Below, in pieces: positions 9,120 to 18,363 of a stretch of 64,000 nucleotides of DNA (positions are counted from its first letter, which is position 1; each line of letters starts with the position of its first letter). The position numbers and the translations under genes are program-made. The notes beneath the pieces are model-generated. The model had not been told where the DNA came from and did not search any database. It saw nothing but the letters and a program-made list of their open reading frames with translations. Source of the stretch: Corynebacterium stationis (GTDB taxonomy: Bacteria; Actinomycetota; Actinomycetes; Mycobacteriales; Mycobacteriaceae); assembly GCF_001941345.1 (NCBI RefSeq), contig NZ_CP009251.1, positions 372,001 through 436,000 on the forward strand. The letters are read 5' to 3'.

Positions 9120-10286
9120 CTATTGCACATAGCGTGTGCGTGGCTCGGCCAGGAGATGCTCTGCCATATACGGCTGGGTGAAGCGCACATACCCGTGTGA
9201 GGAAGGCTCAATGAGCTCTTGCTTAATTAGTGCCGCGCGGATTCTGCTGATGCCGGTGGTGGTCTTCTTCAACAGCCCGGCGATTTCACTAATGGACTGT
9301 TCCTCACCGCCCAAACGCGCCATTGATCGCAAAAATTCACGCTGTAAGTCGGTGACATGCCGCAGCGCTGGTCGATGCACCTGCGAGCCGAAAGTATCAA
9401 TTGCCTCTTTGAGGATGGCATCGATAGTTTCTTGCGCGACTTCCTCTTCTACCTGGTCTTTAGTTACCCGCCACGCATGCGCGCCAATGAGCTGAACCAA
9501 GTAGGGAAACCCGAATGATGCGGTGGCCGCGCGCCGGGCAGCAGCATCGCCAAAGTGGATACCGGAGCCATCAGCGGTAGCGGCGAGAAGATTCACGGTG
9601 TCATCGGCAGTCAATGGGCCTAGCTCATAGGCACTTGCACGGCGTAAGAACGTGGTGCCCGGCAAGTCCAAGAGGTCCCGGGTGCCAACCGTTAGGCCTG
9701 CGAAGGCAAGAGCGACAGGAAGTTCATCCTTGATGAGATTCTGGAAGGCTTGCGCTACCGCAGCGAGATCCTCACTCGGGGCGTCTTGGACCTCATCAAT
9801 CGCAATGAATACGCCGCTTCCACTAGTGTATTCCAGAAGTTGCCGGATACGAGTTTCTACCGTGGGTACAGGTTGCAGCTGCCCGTAACGGGGATCGAGT
9901 TCGGTTTCTACACGGCCTAGACCTGCGACACCAAGCGACTTCAACCGGGTCTCCGCCTGTGGGTTGAGCCTGGCAATCTGCGCTGGAATAGCCGTATTAA
10001 TAAGGTGCTCGGCCATGCTCGTGCTACCGATGGCCCGCACTGAGATCCACCCGCGAGCTTCGGCAATATCTTCGAGCTCCGTCAACAGAACTGTCTTGCC
10101 AATTCCGCGGGTACCGCTGATTAACATCGCGCGATCAGGATGGCCCACGGGGCTGTCGAGAGCTTCCGCGAATCCTTCTAAAATTACCGTTCGTCCTGCC
10201 CAAAAGCGTGGCGAGGCACCAAAAGTAGGACGAAACGGGTTCGGAGTTTCTGCTGGAAGCTCAGGACTTTTAGAACGCGGGGACAT
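9120..10286 (-). CDS. AAA-type ATPase with C-terminal winged helix
   Basis: 388 residues, cytosolic. Walker A is GTRGIGKT (58-65) and Walker B is FIAIDEVQDA (about 160). A later TFLRRAS stretch fits the Arg-containing region of the Orc/Cdc6-like STAND/AAA_16 class. The last 90 residues resemble a winged helix-turn-helix (ISEIAGLLKKTTTGISRIR). Family members are seen as DNA-linked switch ATPases, but no specific job can be assigned. It starts 18 bases after the stop of the first fadD copy, so the two may be co-transcribed. ATG at 10286. Confidence 0.7.
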   Translation of the reverse strand: MSPRSKSPELPAETPNPFRPTFGASPRFWAGRTVILEGFAEALDSPVGHPDRAMLISGTRGIGKTVLLTELEDIAEARGWISVRAIGSTSMAEHLINTAIPAQIARLNPQAETRLKSLGVAGLGRVETELDPRYGQLQPVPTVETRIRQLLEYTSGSGVFIAIDEVQDAPSEDLAAVAQAFQNLIKDELPVALAFAGLTVGTRDLLDLPGTTFLRRASAYELGPLTADDTVNLLAATADGSGIHFGDAAARRAATASFGFPYLVQLIGAHAWRVTKDQVEEEVAQETIDAILKEAIDTFGSQVHRPALRHVTDLQREFLRSMARLGGEEQSISEIAGLLKKTTTGISRIRAALIKQELIEPSSHGYVRFTQPYMAEHLLAEPRTRYVQ

Positions 10287-10304
10287 ATGTACAAGTTACA
10301 TAAA

Positions 10305-12008
10305 TTATTTCTCGAGCAGCTTAAGCAAGTCCGCCTGAACTTCACGGCGGCGAATCTTGCCCAGCTGGTCTTTGGCGAGCTCTTCGAAGTGGTAGAAGGT
10401 GCGCGGCACTTTGTAGCGGGTAAGGCGTTCACGGGAGAAGTCCTTGAGGCCTTCTGGATCCAAAGCCGCACCATCGCGCAAAGTCACACACGCAACGACG
10501 TCTTCGGAGCCATCGTGACGCGGACGGCCAACCACGGCAACATCGGTGATATCGGGGTGGGTAAGCAGAATTTCCTCGACCTCCGCCGGGTAGACATTGA
10601 ATCCACCGGTGATGATGATTTCTTTGATGCGGGCTACCAGGCGGACAAAGCCATCTTCTTCCATTACACCGACGTCACCGGTGCGGAACCAATCACCGTG
10701 GAAGGCTTCTTTAGTGGCTTCAGGCTTGTTGAGATAGCCCTTAAAGACCTGCGGCCCGCGAACCAGCAGTTCGCCTTCTTCACCATCGGGCATAGTTTCA
10801 TCTAGGTTCTCTGGGTTAGCAATGCGCACTTCGGTATCAGGGAAAGGAAGACCAACATAGCCCGGACGGGTCTTGCCGTTCATGGGATTACCACAAATAA
10901 CTGGGGAGGTTTCAGTCAGACCGTAGCCTTCCACCAGCTTGCCGCCGGTAAGGTTTTCCCAGTCCTCAACGGTGGAGACTGGCAAGGTAGAAGCACCGGA
11001 GAAAGCATTGTCGATGCCCGTGATCTCGATATTCTTCTCATTCGCTGCGGCAATGATCTTCTCGTATAGCGTCGGTACGCCCGGTGCAAAAGTTGGAGTG
11101 TGCTTCTTCAAAACATCGATGATGAGTGGGATCTGTGGTGCTGGGAGCAAAACCATCTCAGCCCCAACATAAGGGCCAAGGGTTGCCACCATGGTGAGGC
11201 CATAGACGTGGAACATCGGCAAAGTTGCGAGGAAGCGCTGTTGCTTATCGCGCAGTCCCGGGACCCAGGCATCACCCATGACAACCATGGAAGCCATGTT
11301 GCCGTGGCTGAGCATCGCGCCTTTGGGCTGACCCGTAGTACCAGAGGTGTACAGAATCAGCGCAGTGTCTTCACGCGTGACTACGGGGTATTCAATGTCC
11401 TTGCCGGAACCGCCAATTGCGTGTGAGCACAAGGTGGACCAGGGCACGGTGTTCGGAGCATCGCCGGTGAGAGCATCGCGCTTGGACGTAATCGGTGGAA
11501 CTGGAATGCGCAGCAAAAGCTGCATACGCCGTGGCATGGCTTCCGTCATGTTGACGGAGATGATGGTCTCCAGCGGGGTTTTCCCACGCAGCTTTTCTAA
11601 TGTTGGTGCGGCCTTGTCCCAGGCAATGGCAACACGCGCACCGTGGTCATTGAATAGACCCTCTAATTCATGTGCGGTGTAGAGCGGGTTATGCTCCACT
11701 ACCGTTGCACCCAGCTTTAATACGGCATAAAAGGCTGCGATGTGCTGCGGGCAGTTCGGTAAAACCAAAGCCACGCGGTCGCCTGGGCGAATGCCAAAAG
11801 CTTTCAGGCCTGCGGCGGCAGCGTTTACCTGGTGGTCTAAGTCGCTATAGGTTTGAGTGCGGCCGAAGAAATAGGTAGCAGACTTATTGCCATTCTTTTC
11901 TAGGTTGTTGTCGTAAAAATCAACCAGCGTGTCATCGCCATAGTCCAAGTGTGGCTCGGTCCACGCTGCGTAATTGTGGATCCAGGCTTTGGTTTGAAAT
12001 GCCGACAT
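10305..12008 (-). CDS. fadD: Long-chain fatty acid-CoA ligase, tandem copy 1
   Basis: Activates fatty acids through an acyl-AMP intermediate to acyl-CoA. 567 residues, full length for the class. ANL motifs are intact: ILYTSGTTGQPKGA (P-loop), GYGLTETSP, FRTGDVG, then ARIKEIIITGGFNVYPAE at the hinge, and the catalytic Lys in DQLGKIRRRE near the C-terminus. It is closely similar over its whole length to the two genes that follow, sharing for example GIRPGDRVA and VVEHNPLYTAHELEGLF. ATG at 12008. Chain-length preference cannot be read from sequence. Confidence 0.92.
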   Translation of the reverse strand: MSAFQTKAWIHNYAAWTEPHLDYGDDTLVDFYDNNLEKNGNKSATYFFGRTQTYSDLDHQVNAAAAGLKAFGIRPGDRVALVLPNCPQHIAAFYAVLKLGATVVEHNPLYTAHELEGLFNDHGARVAIAWDKAAPTLEKLRGKTPLETIISVNMTEAMPRRMQLLLRIPVPPITSKRDALTGDAPNTVPWSTLCSHAIGGSGKDIEYPVVTREDTALILYTSGTTGQPKGAMLSHGNMASMVVMGDAWVPGLRDKQQRFLATLPMFHVYGLTMVATLGPYVGAEMVLLPAPQIPLIIDVLKKHTPTFAPGVPTLYEKIIAAANEKNIEITGIDNAFSGASTLPVSTVEDWENLTGGKLVEGYGLTETSPVICGNPMNGKTRPGYVGLPFPDTEVRIANPENLDETMPDGEEGELLVRGPQVFKGYLNKPEATKEAFHGDWFRTGDVGVMEEDGFVRLVARIKEIIITGGFNVYPAEVEEILLTHPDITDVAVVGRPRHDGSEDVVACVTLRDGAALDPEGLKDFSRERLTRYKVPRTFYHFEELAKDQLGKIRRREVQADLLKLLEK

Positions 12009-12156
12009 AAGACGTCCTCCCAGGGATATTTTATCGATGGTGCATCTGCAACGGTCAGCGCGAAAAGCTTAAAAGGCTAACCCGCCGTAAGGCGAAGAAG
12101 AGTGTGCTTCTTTTTAAGTTTAATGCACCACGGTCATATCGCCGGGGAGGACGACT

Positions 12157-12180
12157 TAATTACTTGTTGCCAAGTAATTA
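12157..12180. repeat. Perfect hairpin at the 3' end of fadD copy 2
   Basis: TAATTACTTG (12157-12166), loop of 4, CAAGTAATTA (12171-12180), overlapping the stop codon of the second fadD gene. AT-rich and without a T run, so a processing or weak termination signal is more likely than a strong terminator. Confidence 0.4.
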
Positions 12181-13890
12181 CTTACTTCCGAGCATCTTCA
12201 GAAGGTCTTGCTGGACTTCGCGGCGGCGAATCTTGCCCAGCTGGTCTTTCGCTAGTTCGTCGAAGTGGTAGAAAGTGCGAGGCACCTTGTAGCGAGTAAG
12301 GCGCTCCCGAGCGAATTCTTTCAGGCCTTCGGGGTCGAGAGCTGAGCCATCGCGCAGCGTGACACAGGCGACGACATCTTCAGAGCCGTCTTCACGCGGG
12401 CGACCAACAACGGCAATGCTTTCGATATCGCGGTGGTCGGACATGGCCTCTTCAACTTCGGCCGGGTAGACGTTGAAGCCACCTGTGATGATGATTTCTT
12501 TGATGCGGGCAACAAGACGCACAAAGCCATCTTCTTCCATCACGCCGGCATCGCCAGTACGGAACCAATCGCCGTGGAAAGTAGCGGCGGTTGCCCCAGG
12601 GTTGTTGAGGTAGCCCTTAAAGACCTGCGGACCGCGAACTAGCAGCTCACCTTCTTGTCCATCCGGCATGAGCTCATCGAGGTTGTCTGGATTAACAATG
12701 CGTACTTCGGTATCTGGGAAGGGAATACCGACATAGCCCGGACGGTGATTGCCATCCATCGGGTTTGCGCAGATAACTGGTGCGGTTTCTGTGAGACCGT
12801 AACCTTCTACCAACAGCCCACCGGAGAAGGCCTCCCACCGTGCAACAGTGCGAACCGGCAGGGTAGCTGCGCCGGAAAACGAGTTAGCAATAGGGTGTTG
12901 GGTCTTGTCCATGCCCTTTTCCTCGGCCGCCGCCAAAATCTTGTCATAAAGCGTCGGCACACCTGGAGCCCATGTTGGAGTGTGCTTTTTAATGACATCC
13001 ATGATCAAAGGAATCTGCGGGGCAGGCAGCAAAATGATCTCTGCGCCAACGTAGACGCCCAGTGCCACCACGGTGGTCATGCCGTAGACGTGGAAGAAGG
13101 GTAAAGCGGCGAGGAAGCGTTCAGGTTTGTCACCGAGACCTGGAACCCAGGCTTTGCCCATGACGCAGTTGGCCAAAATATTGGCGTGTGAAATCATTGC
13201 GCCTTTCGGCGCACCGGTTGTACCCGAGGTGTAGAGAATCAGTGCAGTGTCATCGGCAGTAACTTCATTGTTTTCAAAGTCTTTGCCGTTGCCGCCAATG
13301 GCTGGGGAGATAAGGGTTGACCAAGGGACAGTATTTGGAGCATCGCCCGTTAGCGCATCACGCTTAGCAGTAATTGGTGGAATCGGGATGCTCAGAAGCA
13401 GCTGCATGCGCCGTGGCATAGCTTCAGTCATATTGACTGAAATAATGGTTTCTAAGTCCGTGGTTGCGCGAATCTTTTCCAAGGTTGGGGCCGCTTTGTC
13501 CCAAGCAATAACAACGCGTGCACCGTGATCCTTGAACAGTCCTTCGAGCTCATGAGCGGTGTATAGCGGGTTGTGCTCAACCACGGTCGCGCCGAGTTTT
13601 TGAATAGCGAAGAAAGCCGCAAGGTGCTGTGGACAGTTAGGGAGCACAATGGCGACACGGTCGCCAGGGCGAATACCGAAGGCCTTAAGTCCTGCTGCTG
13701 CTGCACGAACCTGTTGGTCAAGCTCTTTGTAGCTTTGCCCGCGCCCGAAAAAGTAGGTTGCAGGTTTATCTGCGTTGAGCTCAAGGTTGCGGTCATAGAT
13801 GGACGCTAAAGTGTCATCGCCATATTCAAGTTCGTGGTCAGTCCAAGGGGCATAGAGTTTGGTCCAGGCCTTGGTTTCAGATGCTGACAT
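12178..13890 (-). CDS. fadD: Long-chain fatty acid-CoA ligase, tandem copy 2
   Basis: Second of three adjacent acyl-CoA ligase paralogues, 570 residues. All ANL motifs are present: LYTSGTTGAPKGA, GYGLTETAP, FRTGDAG, KEIIITGGFNVYPAE and the catalytic Lys in DQLGKIRRRE. It is closer to copy 1 than to copy 3 by eye (both share SVNMTEAMPRRMQLLL), which suggests the 1/2 pair split later. It may have its own promoter in the 238 bases before it, since a terminator ends copy 3. Confidence 0.92.
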   Translation of the reverse strand: MSASETKAWTKLYAPWTDHELEYGDDTLASIYDRNLELNADKPATYFFGRGQSYKELDQQVRAAAAGLKAFGIRPGDRVAIVLPNCPQHLAAFFAIQKLGATVVEHNPLYTAHELEGLFKDHGARVVIAWDKAAPTLEKIRATTDLETIISVNMTEAMPRRMQLLLSIPIPPITAKRDALTGDAPNTVPWSTLISPAIGGNGKDFENNEVTADDTALILYTSGTTGAPKGAMISHANILANCVMGKAWVPGLGDKPERFLAALPFFHVYGMTTVVALGVYVGAEIILLPAPQIPLIMDVIKKHTPTWAPGVPTLYDKILAAAEEKGMDKTQHPIANSFSGAATLPVRTVARWEAFSGGLLVEGYGLTETAPVICANPMDGNHRPGYVGIPFPDTEVRIVNPDNLDELMPDGQEGELLVRGPQVFKGYLNNPGATAATFHGDWFRTGDAGVMEEDGFVRLVARIKEIIITGGFNVYPAEVEEAMSDHRDIESIAVVGRPREDGSEDVVACVTLRDGSALDPEGLKEFARERLTRYKVPRTFYHFDELAKDQLGKIRRREVQQDLLKMLGSK

Positions 13891-14082
13891 GCGGGTCCTT
13901 CCAAATGTTCGGGCTCGCGGTGATGCGATTGTGTCCGGTCTTCGTTGTTTATCGACGCCGAAACAACAGTTGCATTTAGACGCCTAAATATTTTGCGCTC
14001 TATAATACATTGCAAACATGACGGAAACCTCATATTTGGACGGTTTGTCACAGGAAAGTTTCTATTTCTACCCCCAATTACA

Positions 14083-14112
14083 GAAAAATCCCACAGGGAT
14101 TGCCCCTGTGGG
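14083..14112 (-). terminator. Intrinsic terminator after fadD copy 3
   Basis: Read leftward: CCCACAGGG, five-base loop, CCCTGTGGG (14112 to 14090), then ATTTTT. A classic rho-independent terminator 17 bases past the stop of copy 3, so copies 3 and 2 are probably separate transcription units. Confidence 0.85.
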
Positions 14113-14128
14113 AAAATTGAAACAGCTA

Positions 14129-15844
14129 TTACTTGCTTTGCTTGTTTAACCGGTCAATGAGGTCCTGCTGGACTTCGCGGCGGCGAATTTTCCCCAGTTG
14201 GTCTTTGGCTAGTGCTTCGAAGTGGTAGAAGGTACGCGGCACCTTGTAGCGGGTAAGAAGCTCCCGTGAGAACTCTTTGAGGCCTTCGGGGTCAAGTGCG
14301 GCGCCATCACGAAGCGTTACGCAAGCAACGACATCTTCGGAGCCATCCTCACGCGGGCGGCCCACTACGGCGGCTTCTTCCACGTCAGGGTGGGAAAGCA
14401 GGGCTTCTTCAACTTCAGCGGGGTAGACGTTGAAGCCGCCGGTGATGATGACTTCCTTCAAACGCGCGACCAGGCGGATGAAACCGTCTTCTTCCATGAC
14501 TCCTAGATCCCCGGTGCGGAACCACCCATTGTGGAAGGCTTGCTCGGTGGCCTCAGGGTTGTTGAGGTAGCCCTTGAAAACCTGGGGGCCGCGAGCGATG
14601 ATTTCGCCTTCTTCGCCATCAGGCATTACCTGATCAGGATTTTCTGGATTCACAATGCGGATTTCAGTGTCCGGGAAAGGAATGCCGACGTAGCCGGGCC
14701 GGCGGCTATCGGTCATCGGATTGCCAATAAGGATGGGGGAGGTTTCCGTAAGGCCAAAGCCTTCCACCAGGCGGCCTTGGGTGAGCTCTTCCCAATCTTC
14801 CACGGTAGATACTGGAAGGGATGCCGCGCCGGAGAAAGCGCTGCGAATGCCCTTAATCGCAATGCCCTTGTCTTTAGCTGCTTCCACGATTCGGCTGTAG
14901 AGAGTGGGCACGCCGGGAACCCAGGTGGGTGTGCGCTTTTTCATGATGTCCATGATCAGCGGAATCTGTGGTGTTGGCAGAAGAACTAGTTCGCCGCCGA
15001 TGAACTGCGCCAGGGTCAGGTTCATGGTCAGGCCATAAGCGTGGAAGAAGGGCAAAGCGGCGAGCATGCGCTCGTCCTGATCGCCAAGCCCTGGAACCCA
15101 CGCTTTGCCTTGTGCAATATTGGCAAAAAGTGAACCGTGGGTAAGCTCAGCGCCTTTGGGCTTGCCGGTGGTACCGGAGGTGTACATCACCACGGCAGTG
15201 GTATCTGGCGTAACTGATGGTTCGGATTCAATATCGCTGCCGTCGCCACCAATGGCATTGCCAATAAGGGTATCCCACGGAACGGAGTTGCGAGCTTCGC
15301 CCGTGAGCTGGTCGCGCTTTGCTTTCAAAGGCGGGATTGGAATACGCAGGGCGATCTGCTGCAAGGTGGGCATCGCGTCAATCATGTTGACGGAAATAAC
15401 CGTTTCCAAATCAGTGGTGCCACGCAGCTTTTCCAGCGTAGGGGCTGTCTTGTCCCAGGCGATGGCGATGCGCGCGCCGTGGTCCTGGAACAGGCCCTCT
15501 AATTCGTGCGCGGTATACAAAGGGTTGTGCTCAACTACCGATGCTCCCAGCTTCAGCACCGCATAAAATGCCGCTACGTGCTGCGGGCAGTTCGGCAATA
15601 CCATCGCGACGCGGTCGCCAGGACGCACGCCGAAAGCTTTAAGTCCGGCGGCCGCGCGGCGAACTTGGCGGTCCAGATCGATATAAGACTGGCTGCGGCC
15701 AAAGAAGCTTAAGGCAGACTTGTGGCCGTTGATAGCCAGGTTATTGTCATAGACGTCCAGCAAGCTGGTGTCGCCATAGTCTAGAGAATGGGGGGTCCAT
15801 TCGGGGTAGTGCGAAAGCCAGGTCTTATTTTCTGAAGCAGACAT
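14129..15844 (-). CDS. fadD: Long-chain fatty acid-CoA ligase, tandem copy 3
   Basis: Third paralogue, 571 residues, the first to be transcribed. Motifs: MYTSGTTGKPKGA, GFGLTETSP, FRTGDLG, KEVIITGGFNVYPAE and DQLGKIRRRE. It differs from copies 1 and 2 in the region around residue 160 (SVNMIDAMPTLQQIAL) and is the most divergent of the set. It is divergent from mshA across a 321-base gap. Full length and apparently intact, so all three copies should be active; different substrates or conditions are inference. Confidence 0.92.
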   Translation of the reverse strand: MSASENKTWLSHYPEWTPHSLDYGDTSLLDVYDNNLAINGHKSALSFFGRSQSYIDLDRQVRRAAAGLKAFGVRPGDRVAMVLPNCPQHVAAFYAVLKLGASVVEHNPLYTAHELEGLFQDHGARIAIAWDKTAPTLEKLRGTTDLETVISVNMIDAMPTLQQIALRIPIPPLKAKRDQLTGEARNSVPWDTLIGNAIGGDGSDIESEPSVTPDTTAVVMYTSGTTGKPKGAELTHGSLFANIAQGKAWVPGLGDQDERMLAALPFFHAYGLTMNLTLAQFIGGELVLLPTPQIPLIMDIMKKRTPTWVPGVPTLYSRIVEAAKDKGIAIKGIRSAFSGAASLPVSTVEDWEELTQGRLVEGFGLTETSPILIGNPMTDSRRPGYVGIPFPDTEIRIVNPENPDQVMPDGEEGEIIARGPQVFKGYLNNPEATEQAFHNGWFRTGDLGVMEEDGFIRLVARLKEVIITGGFNVYPAEVEEALLSHPDVEEAAVVGRPREDGSEDVVACVTLRDGAALDPEGLKEFSRELLTRYKVPRTFYHFEALAKDQLGKIRRREVQQDLIDRLNKQSK

Positions 15845-16165
15845 TTCATCCTTCTAATCTCATTGAGAAATCAAAGTATTGAGCAGCGCAGCATGGACAG
15901 GGAGTCACTATCTGTCTCTCACCATACCGTTGGTTACGTAAGTGTTTATTTGCTCCAGTGTAGCTACATAAACCTGAGGATTTACTCAGCAACGAAGGTA
16001 AAATAGATCACGGATAAAACTATTTCTCGATTAGATCAAGTTTAGATTCATCGACACATAGCGCAGGCTGGCAGTGATTCAGGCATTAATGCAGGTGTGG
16101 TTTAGTAGTTGTGGTTTCTGTTATTCAATGTGTGCGCAACCGGGTGAAAGTCTAGGATATCCGGT
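15845..16165. other. Divergent intergenic region between fadD and mshA
   Basis: 321 bases with no gene. It should contain both divergent promoters. Two short dyads are visible: the 10-bp palindrome TGTAGCTACA (15959-15968) and CTGAG-N6-CTCAG (15974-15989). No known operator is recognised in either. Confidence 0.6.
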
Positions 16166-17434
16166 ATGAGAGTCGCCATGATTTCGATGCATACTTCGCC
16201 GATTGCCCAGCCCGGCTCTGGCGATGCCGGCGGGATGAATGTCTACGTGCTGTCGATTGCGACGCAGCTCGCACGCAAGGGCGTAGACGTGGATATTTTT
16301 ACGCGTGCGACCCGCCCGAGTCAGGGGGAGATTGTAGAAATTGAGCCGCACCTACGCGTGATCAATATTGTGGCCGGTCCATATGAGGGCTTAAGCAAAG
16401 AGGAATTGCCAACCCAGCTCGCCGCATTTTCTGGCGGCATGGTGCAATTTATTAAGTGCAATAACTTGTACTACGACCTTATTCACTCGCACTATTGGCT
16501 TTCTGGCCAAGTGGGCTGGTTACTGCGGGATTTGTGGGGCATTCCCTTGATTCATACTGCGCATACCTTGGCGGCTGTGAAGAATGCCTACCGCGCGGCT
16601 GATGATTCGCCTGAATCAGAGGCCCGCCGTATTTGTGAACAGCAATTATCGGATAACGCGGATGTCTTGGTGGTCAATACTGAGGACGAGAAAAATGAGC
16701 TCATTGCGCATTATGATGCCAATGATTGTCATATCTCTGTGATTACTCCGGGTGCTGATACTGAGCTCTTTACCCCAGGAACAGATCGCAACACTGAGCG
16801 CAGTCGCCGTGAGCTGGGTATTCCATTGCACACCAAAGTGGTGGCTTTCGTTGGACGGTTGCAGAAGTTCAAGGGCCCTGAGGTTTTGATCCGCGCGACC
16901 GCCGAGTTATTTAAGCGAGATCCGCAGAGGAATTTGCGTGTGGTTATCTGCGGCGGAGCATCGGGTGAGACTTCGAATGTGCAAAATTATCACGATTTAG
17001 CGCGTGAGCTGGGTGTTGCGCACCGCATTCGTTTCTTGGATGCGCGTCCCCCGCAGGAGCTAGTTGCGGTGTATCAAGCAGCGGATATCGTGGCGGTTCC
17101 TAGCTACAACGAGTCTTTTGGGCTGGTCGCAATGGAAGCGCAGGCAACTGGCACCCCAGTGGTCGCAGCGCGCGTTGGTGGATTGCCGATTGCAGTGGAT
17201 CACGATGTCACCGGCTTGCTTATCGATGGCCACGGGGCCTCGCAGTGGGCAGATGCCTTGGCGCAATTGCTGGACGATGACGAGAGGCGCATCCATATGG
17301 GCGAGCAAGCTGTGGAACATGCCGCGAAATTTAGCTGGGCGGCTTCCGCACAAGAGCTTTTAAAGGTGTACGAGGAAGCCACCAAAATCGACATGTCAGA
17401 ATGTCACGGACCGCGCCAGGCCGCAGGTATTTAA
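16166..17434 (+). CDS. mshA: D-inositol-3-phosphate glycosyltransferase (mycothiol biosynthesis)
   Basis: First committed step of mycothiol synthesis: transfers GlcNAc from UDP-GlcNAc to 1-L-inositol 3-phosphate. 422 residues, GT-B fold, GT4 family. The N-terminal half has [20 protein letters not shown] with the Gly-rich donor/acceptor loop. The C-terminal half has [15 protein letters not shown] and the E-x7-E nucleotide-sugar motif in [17 protein letters not shown] at 16166 gives the normal family length. It opens the rightward block conserved with mycobacteria (mshA-gpm-senX3-regX3). Confidence 0.95.
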   Translation: MRVAMISMHTSPIAQPGSGDAGGMNVYVLSIATQLARKGVDVDIFTRATRPSQGEIVEIEPHLRVINIVAGPYEGLSKEELPTQLAAFSGGMVQFIKCNNLYYDLIHSHYWLSGQVGWLLRDLWGIPLIHTAHTLAAVKNAYRAADDSPESEARRICEQQLSDNADVLVVNTEDEKNELIAHYDANDCHISVITPGADTELFTPGTDRNTERSRRELGIPLHTKVVAFVGRLQKFKGPEVLIRATAELFKRDPQRNLRVVICGGASGETSNVQNYHDLARELGVAHRIRFLDARPPQELVAVYQAADIVAVPSYNESFGLVAMEAQATGTPVVAARVGGLPIAVDHDVTGLLIDGHGASQWADALAQLLDDDERRIHMGEQAVEHAAKFSWAASAQELLKVYEEATKIDMSECHGPRQAAGI

Positions 17435-17523
17435 GCCCAAGGGCTCTCTTGAGCGGAAATTCGCTACCCAGATCACAGAAATAAAAAGCCCCTCAAGGCT
17501 CATTTCGTGGCATGCTTGATGAC

Positions 17524-18270
17524 ATGACTAACGGAAAGCTAATTCTTTTACGCCATGGCCAGTCCACCTGGAACGAATCCAACCAGTTCACTGGCTGGGT
17601 AGATGTAGATCTGACCGAAAAGGGCGAGGCTGAGGCAAAGCGTGGCGGTGAGATGTTGGTAGAGCACAACATCTTGCCTTCTGTTGTGTACACCTCCTTG
17701 CTGCGCCGTGCGATCCGCACCGCGAATATTGCGCTTAATAAAGCTGATCGCCACTGGATTCCAGTCATTCGTGACTGGCGCTTAAACGAGCGTCACTATG
17801 GTGCGCTGCAGGGCTTGAACAAGGCTGAGACCAAGGATAAGTACGGCGATGAGCAGTTCATGGAGTGGCGTCGTTCCTACGGCACCCCACCACCAGAGCT
17901 TGCGGATGACGCTGAGTACTCCCAGTCTGAAGATGCCCGTTACGCAAACCTGGACACCGTTCCTCGCACAGAGTGCTTGAAGGATGTCGTGGAGCGTTTC
18001 ATCCCGTACTTCAAGGAAGAAATCCTGCCACGTGCCCAGCGCGGTGAGACCGTTTTGATTGCAGCGCACGGTAACTCCCTGCGCGCATTGGTGAAGTACT
18101 TGGACAATATCTCTGATGAGGATATTGCAGGTCTGAATATTCCAACCGGTATTCCACTGGTCTACGAAATCACCGAATCGGGCGAGGTTGTAAACCCAGG
18201 TGGTACCTACCTTGATCCAGAAGCAGCAGCAGCTGGTGCGGCAGCAGTAGCAGCCCAAGGCGGCAAGTAA
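17524..18270 (+). CDS. gpmA: 2,3-bisphosphoglycerate-dependent phosphoglycerate mutase
   Basis: Interconverts 3- and 2-phosphoglycerate in glycolysis. 248 residues from this start. The catalytic phosphohistidine is in [10 protein letters not shown], with the second His in [10 protein letters not shown] and the Glu in [11 protein letters not shown]. The reading frame also has an ATG at 17512, but corynebacterial homologues begin MTNGKL, so 17524 is preferred; neither has a clear ribosome binding site. An Ala-rich tail ([16 protein letters not shown]) is typical of the genus. Confidence 0.93.
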   Translation: MTNGKLILLRHGQSTWNESNQFTGWVDVDLTEKGEAEAKRGGEMLVEHNILPSVVYTSLLRRAIRTANIALNKADRHWIPVIRDWRLNERHYGALQGLNKAETKDKYGDEQFMEWRRSYGTPPPELADDAEYSQSEDARYANLDTVPRTECLKDVVERFIPYFKEEILPRAQRGETVLIAAHGNSLRALVKYLDNISDEDIAGLNIPTGIPLVYEITESGEVVNPGGTYLDPEAAAAGAAAVAAQGGK

Positions 18271-18293
18271 GAAAAGCGTCAGCTGGCACAACG

Positions 18294-18328
18294 ACCCCAG
18301 GGAGAGCATAATTTCCCTGGGGTGCTTT
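18294..18328 (+). terminator. Intrinsic terminator after gpmA
   Basis: ACCCCAGGGA (18294-18303) pairs with TCCCTGGGGT (18314-18323), followed by GCTTT. It separates gpmA from senX3. Confidence 0.75.
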
Positions 18329-18363
18329 CACGTTAGACCCAAGTTTAAAACACAAGGAGATCA

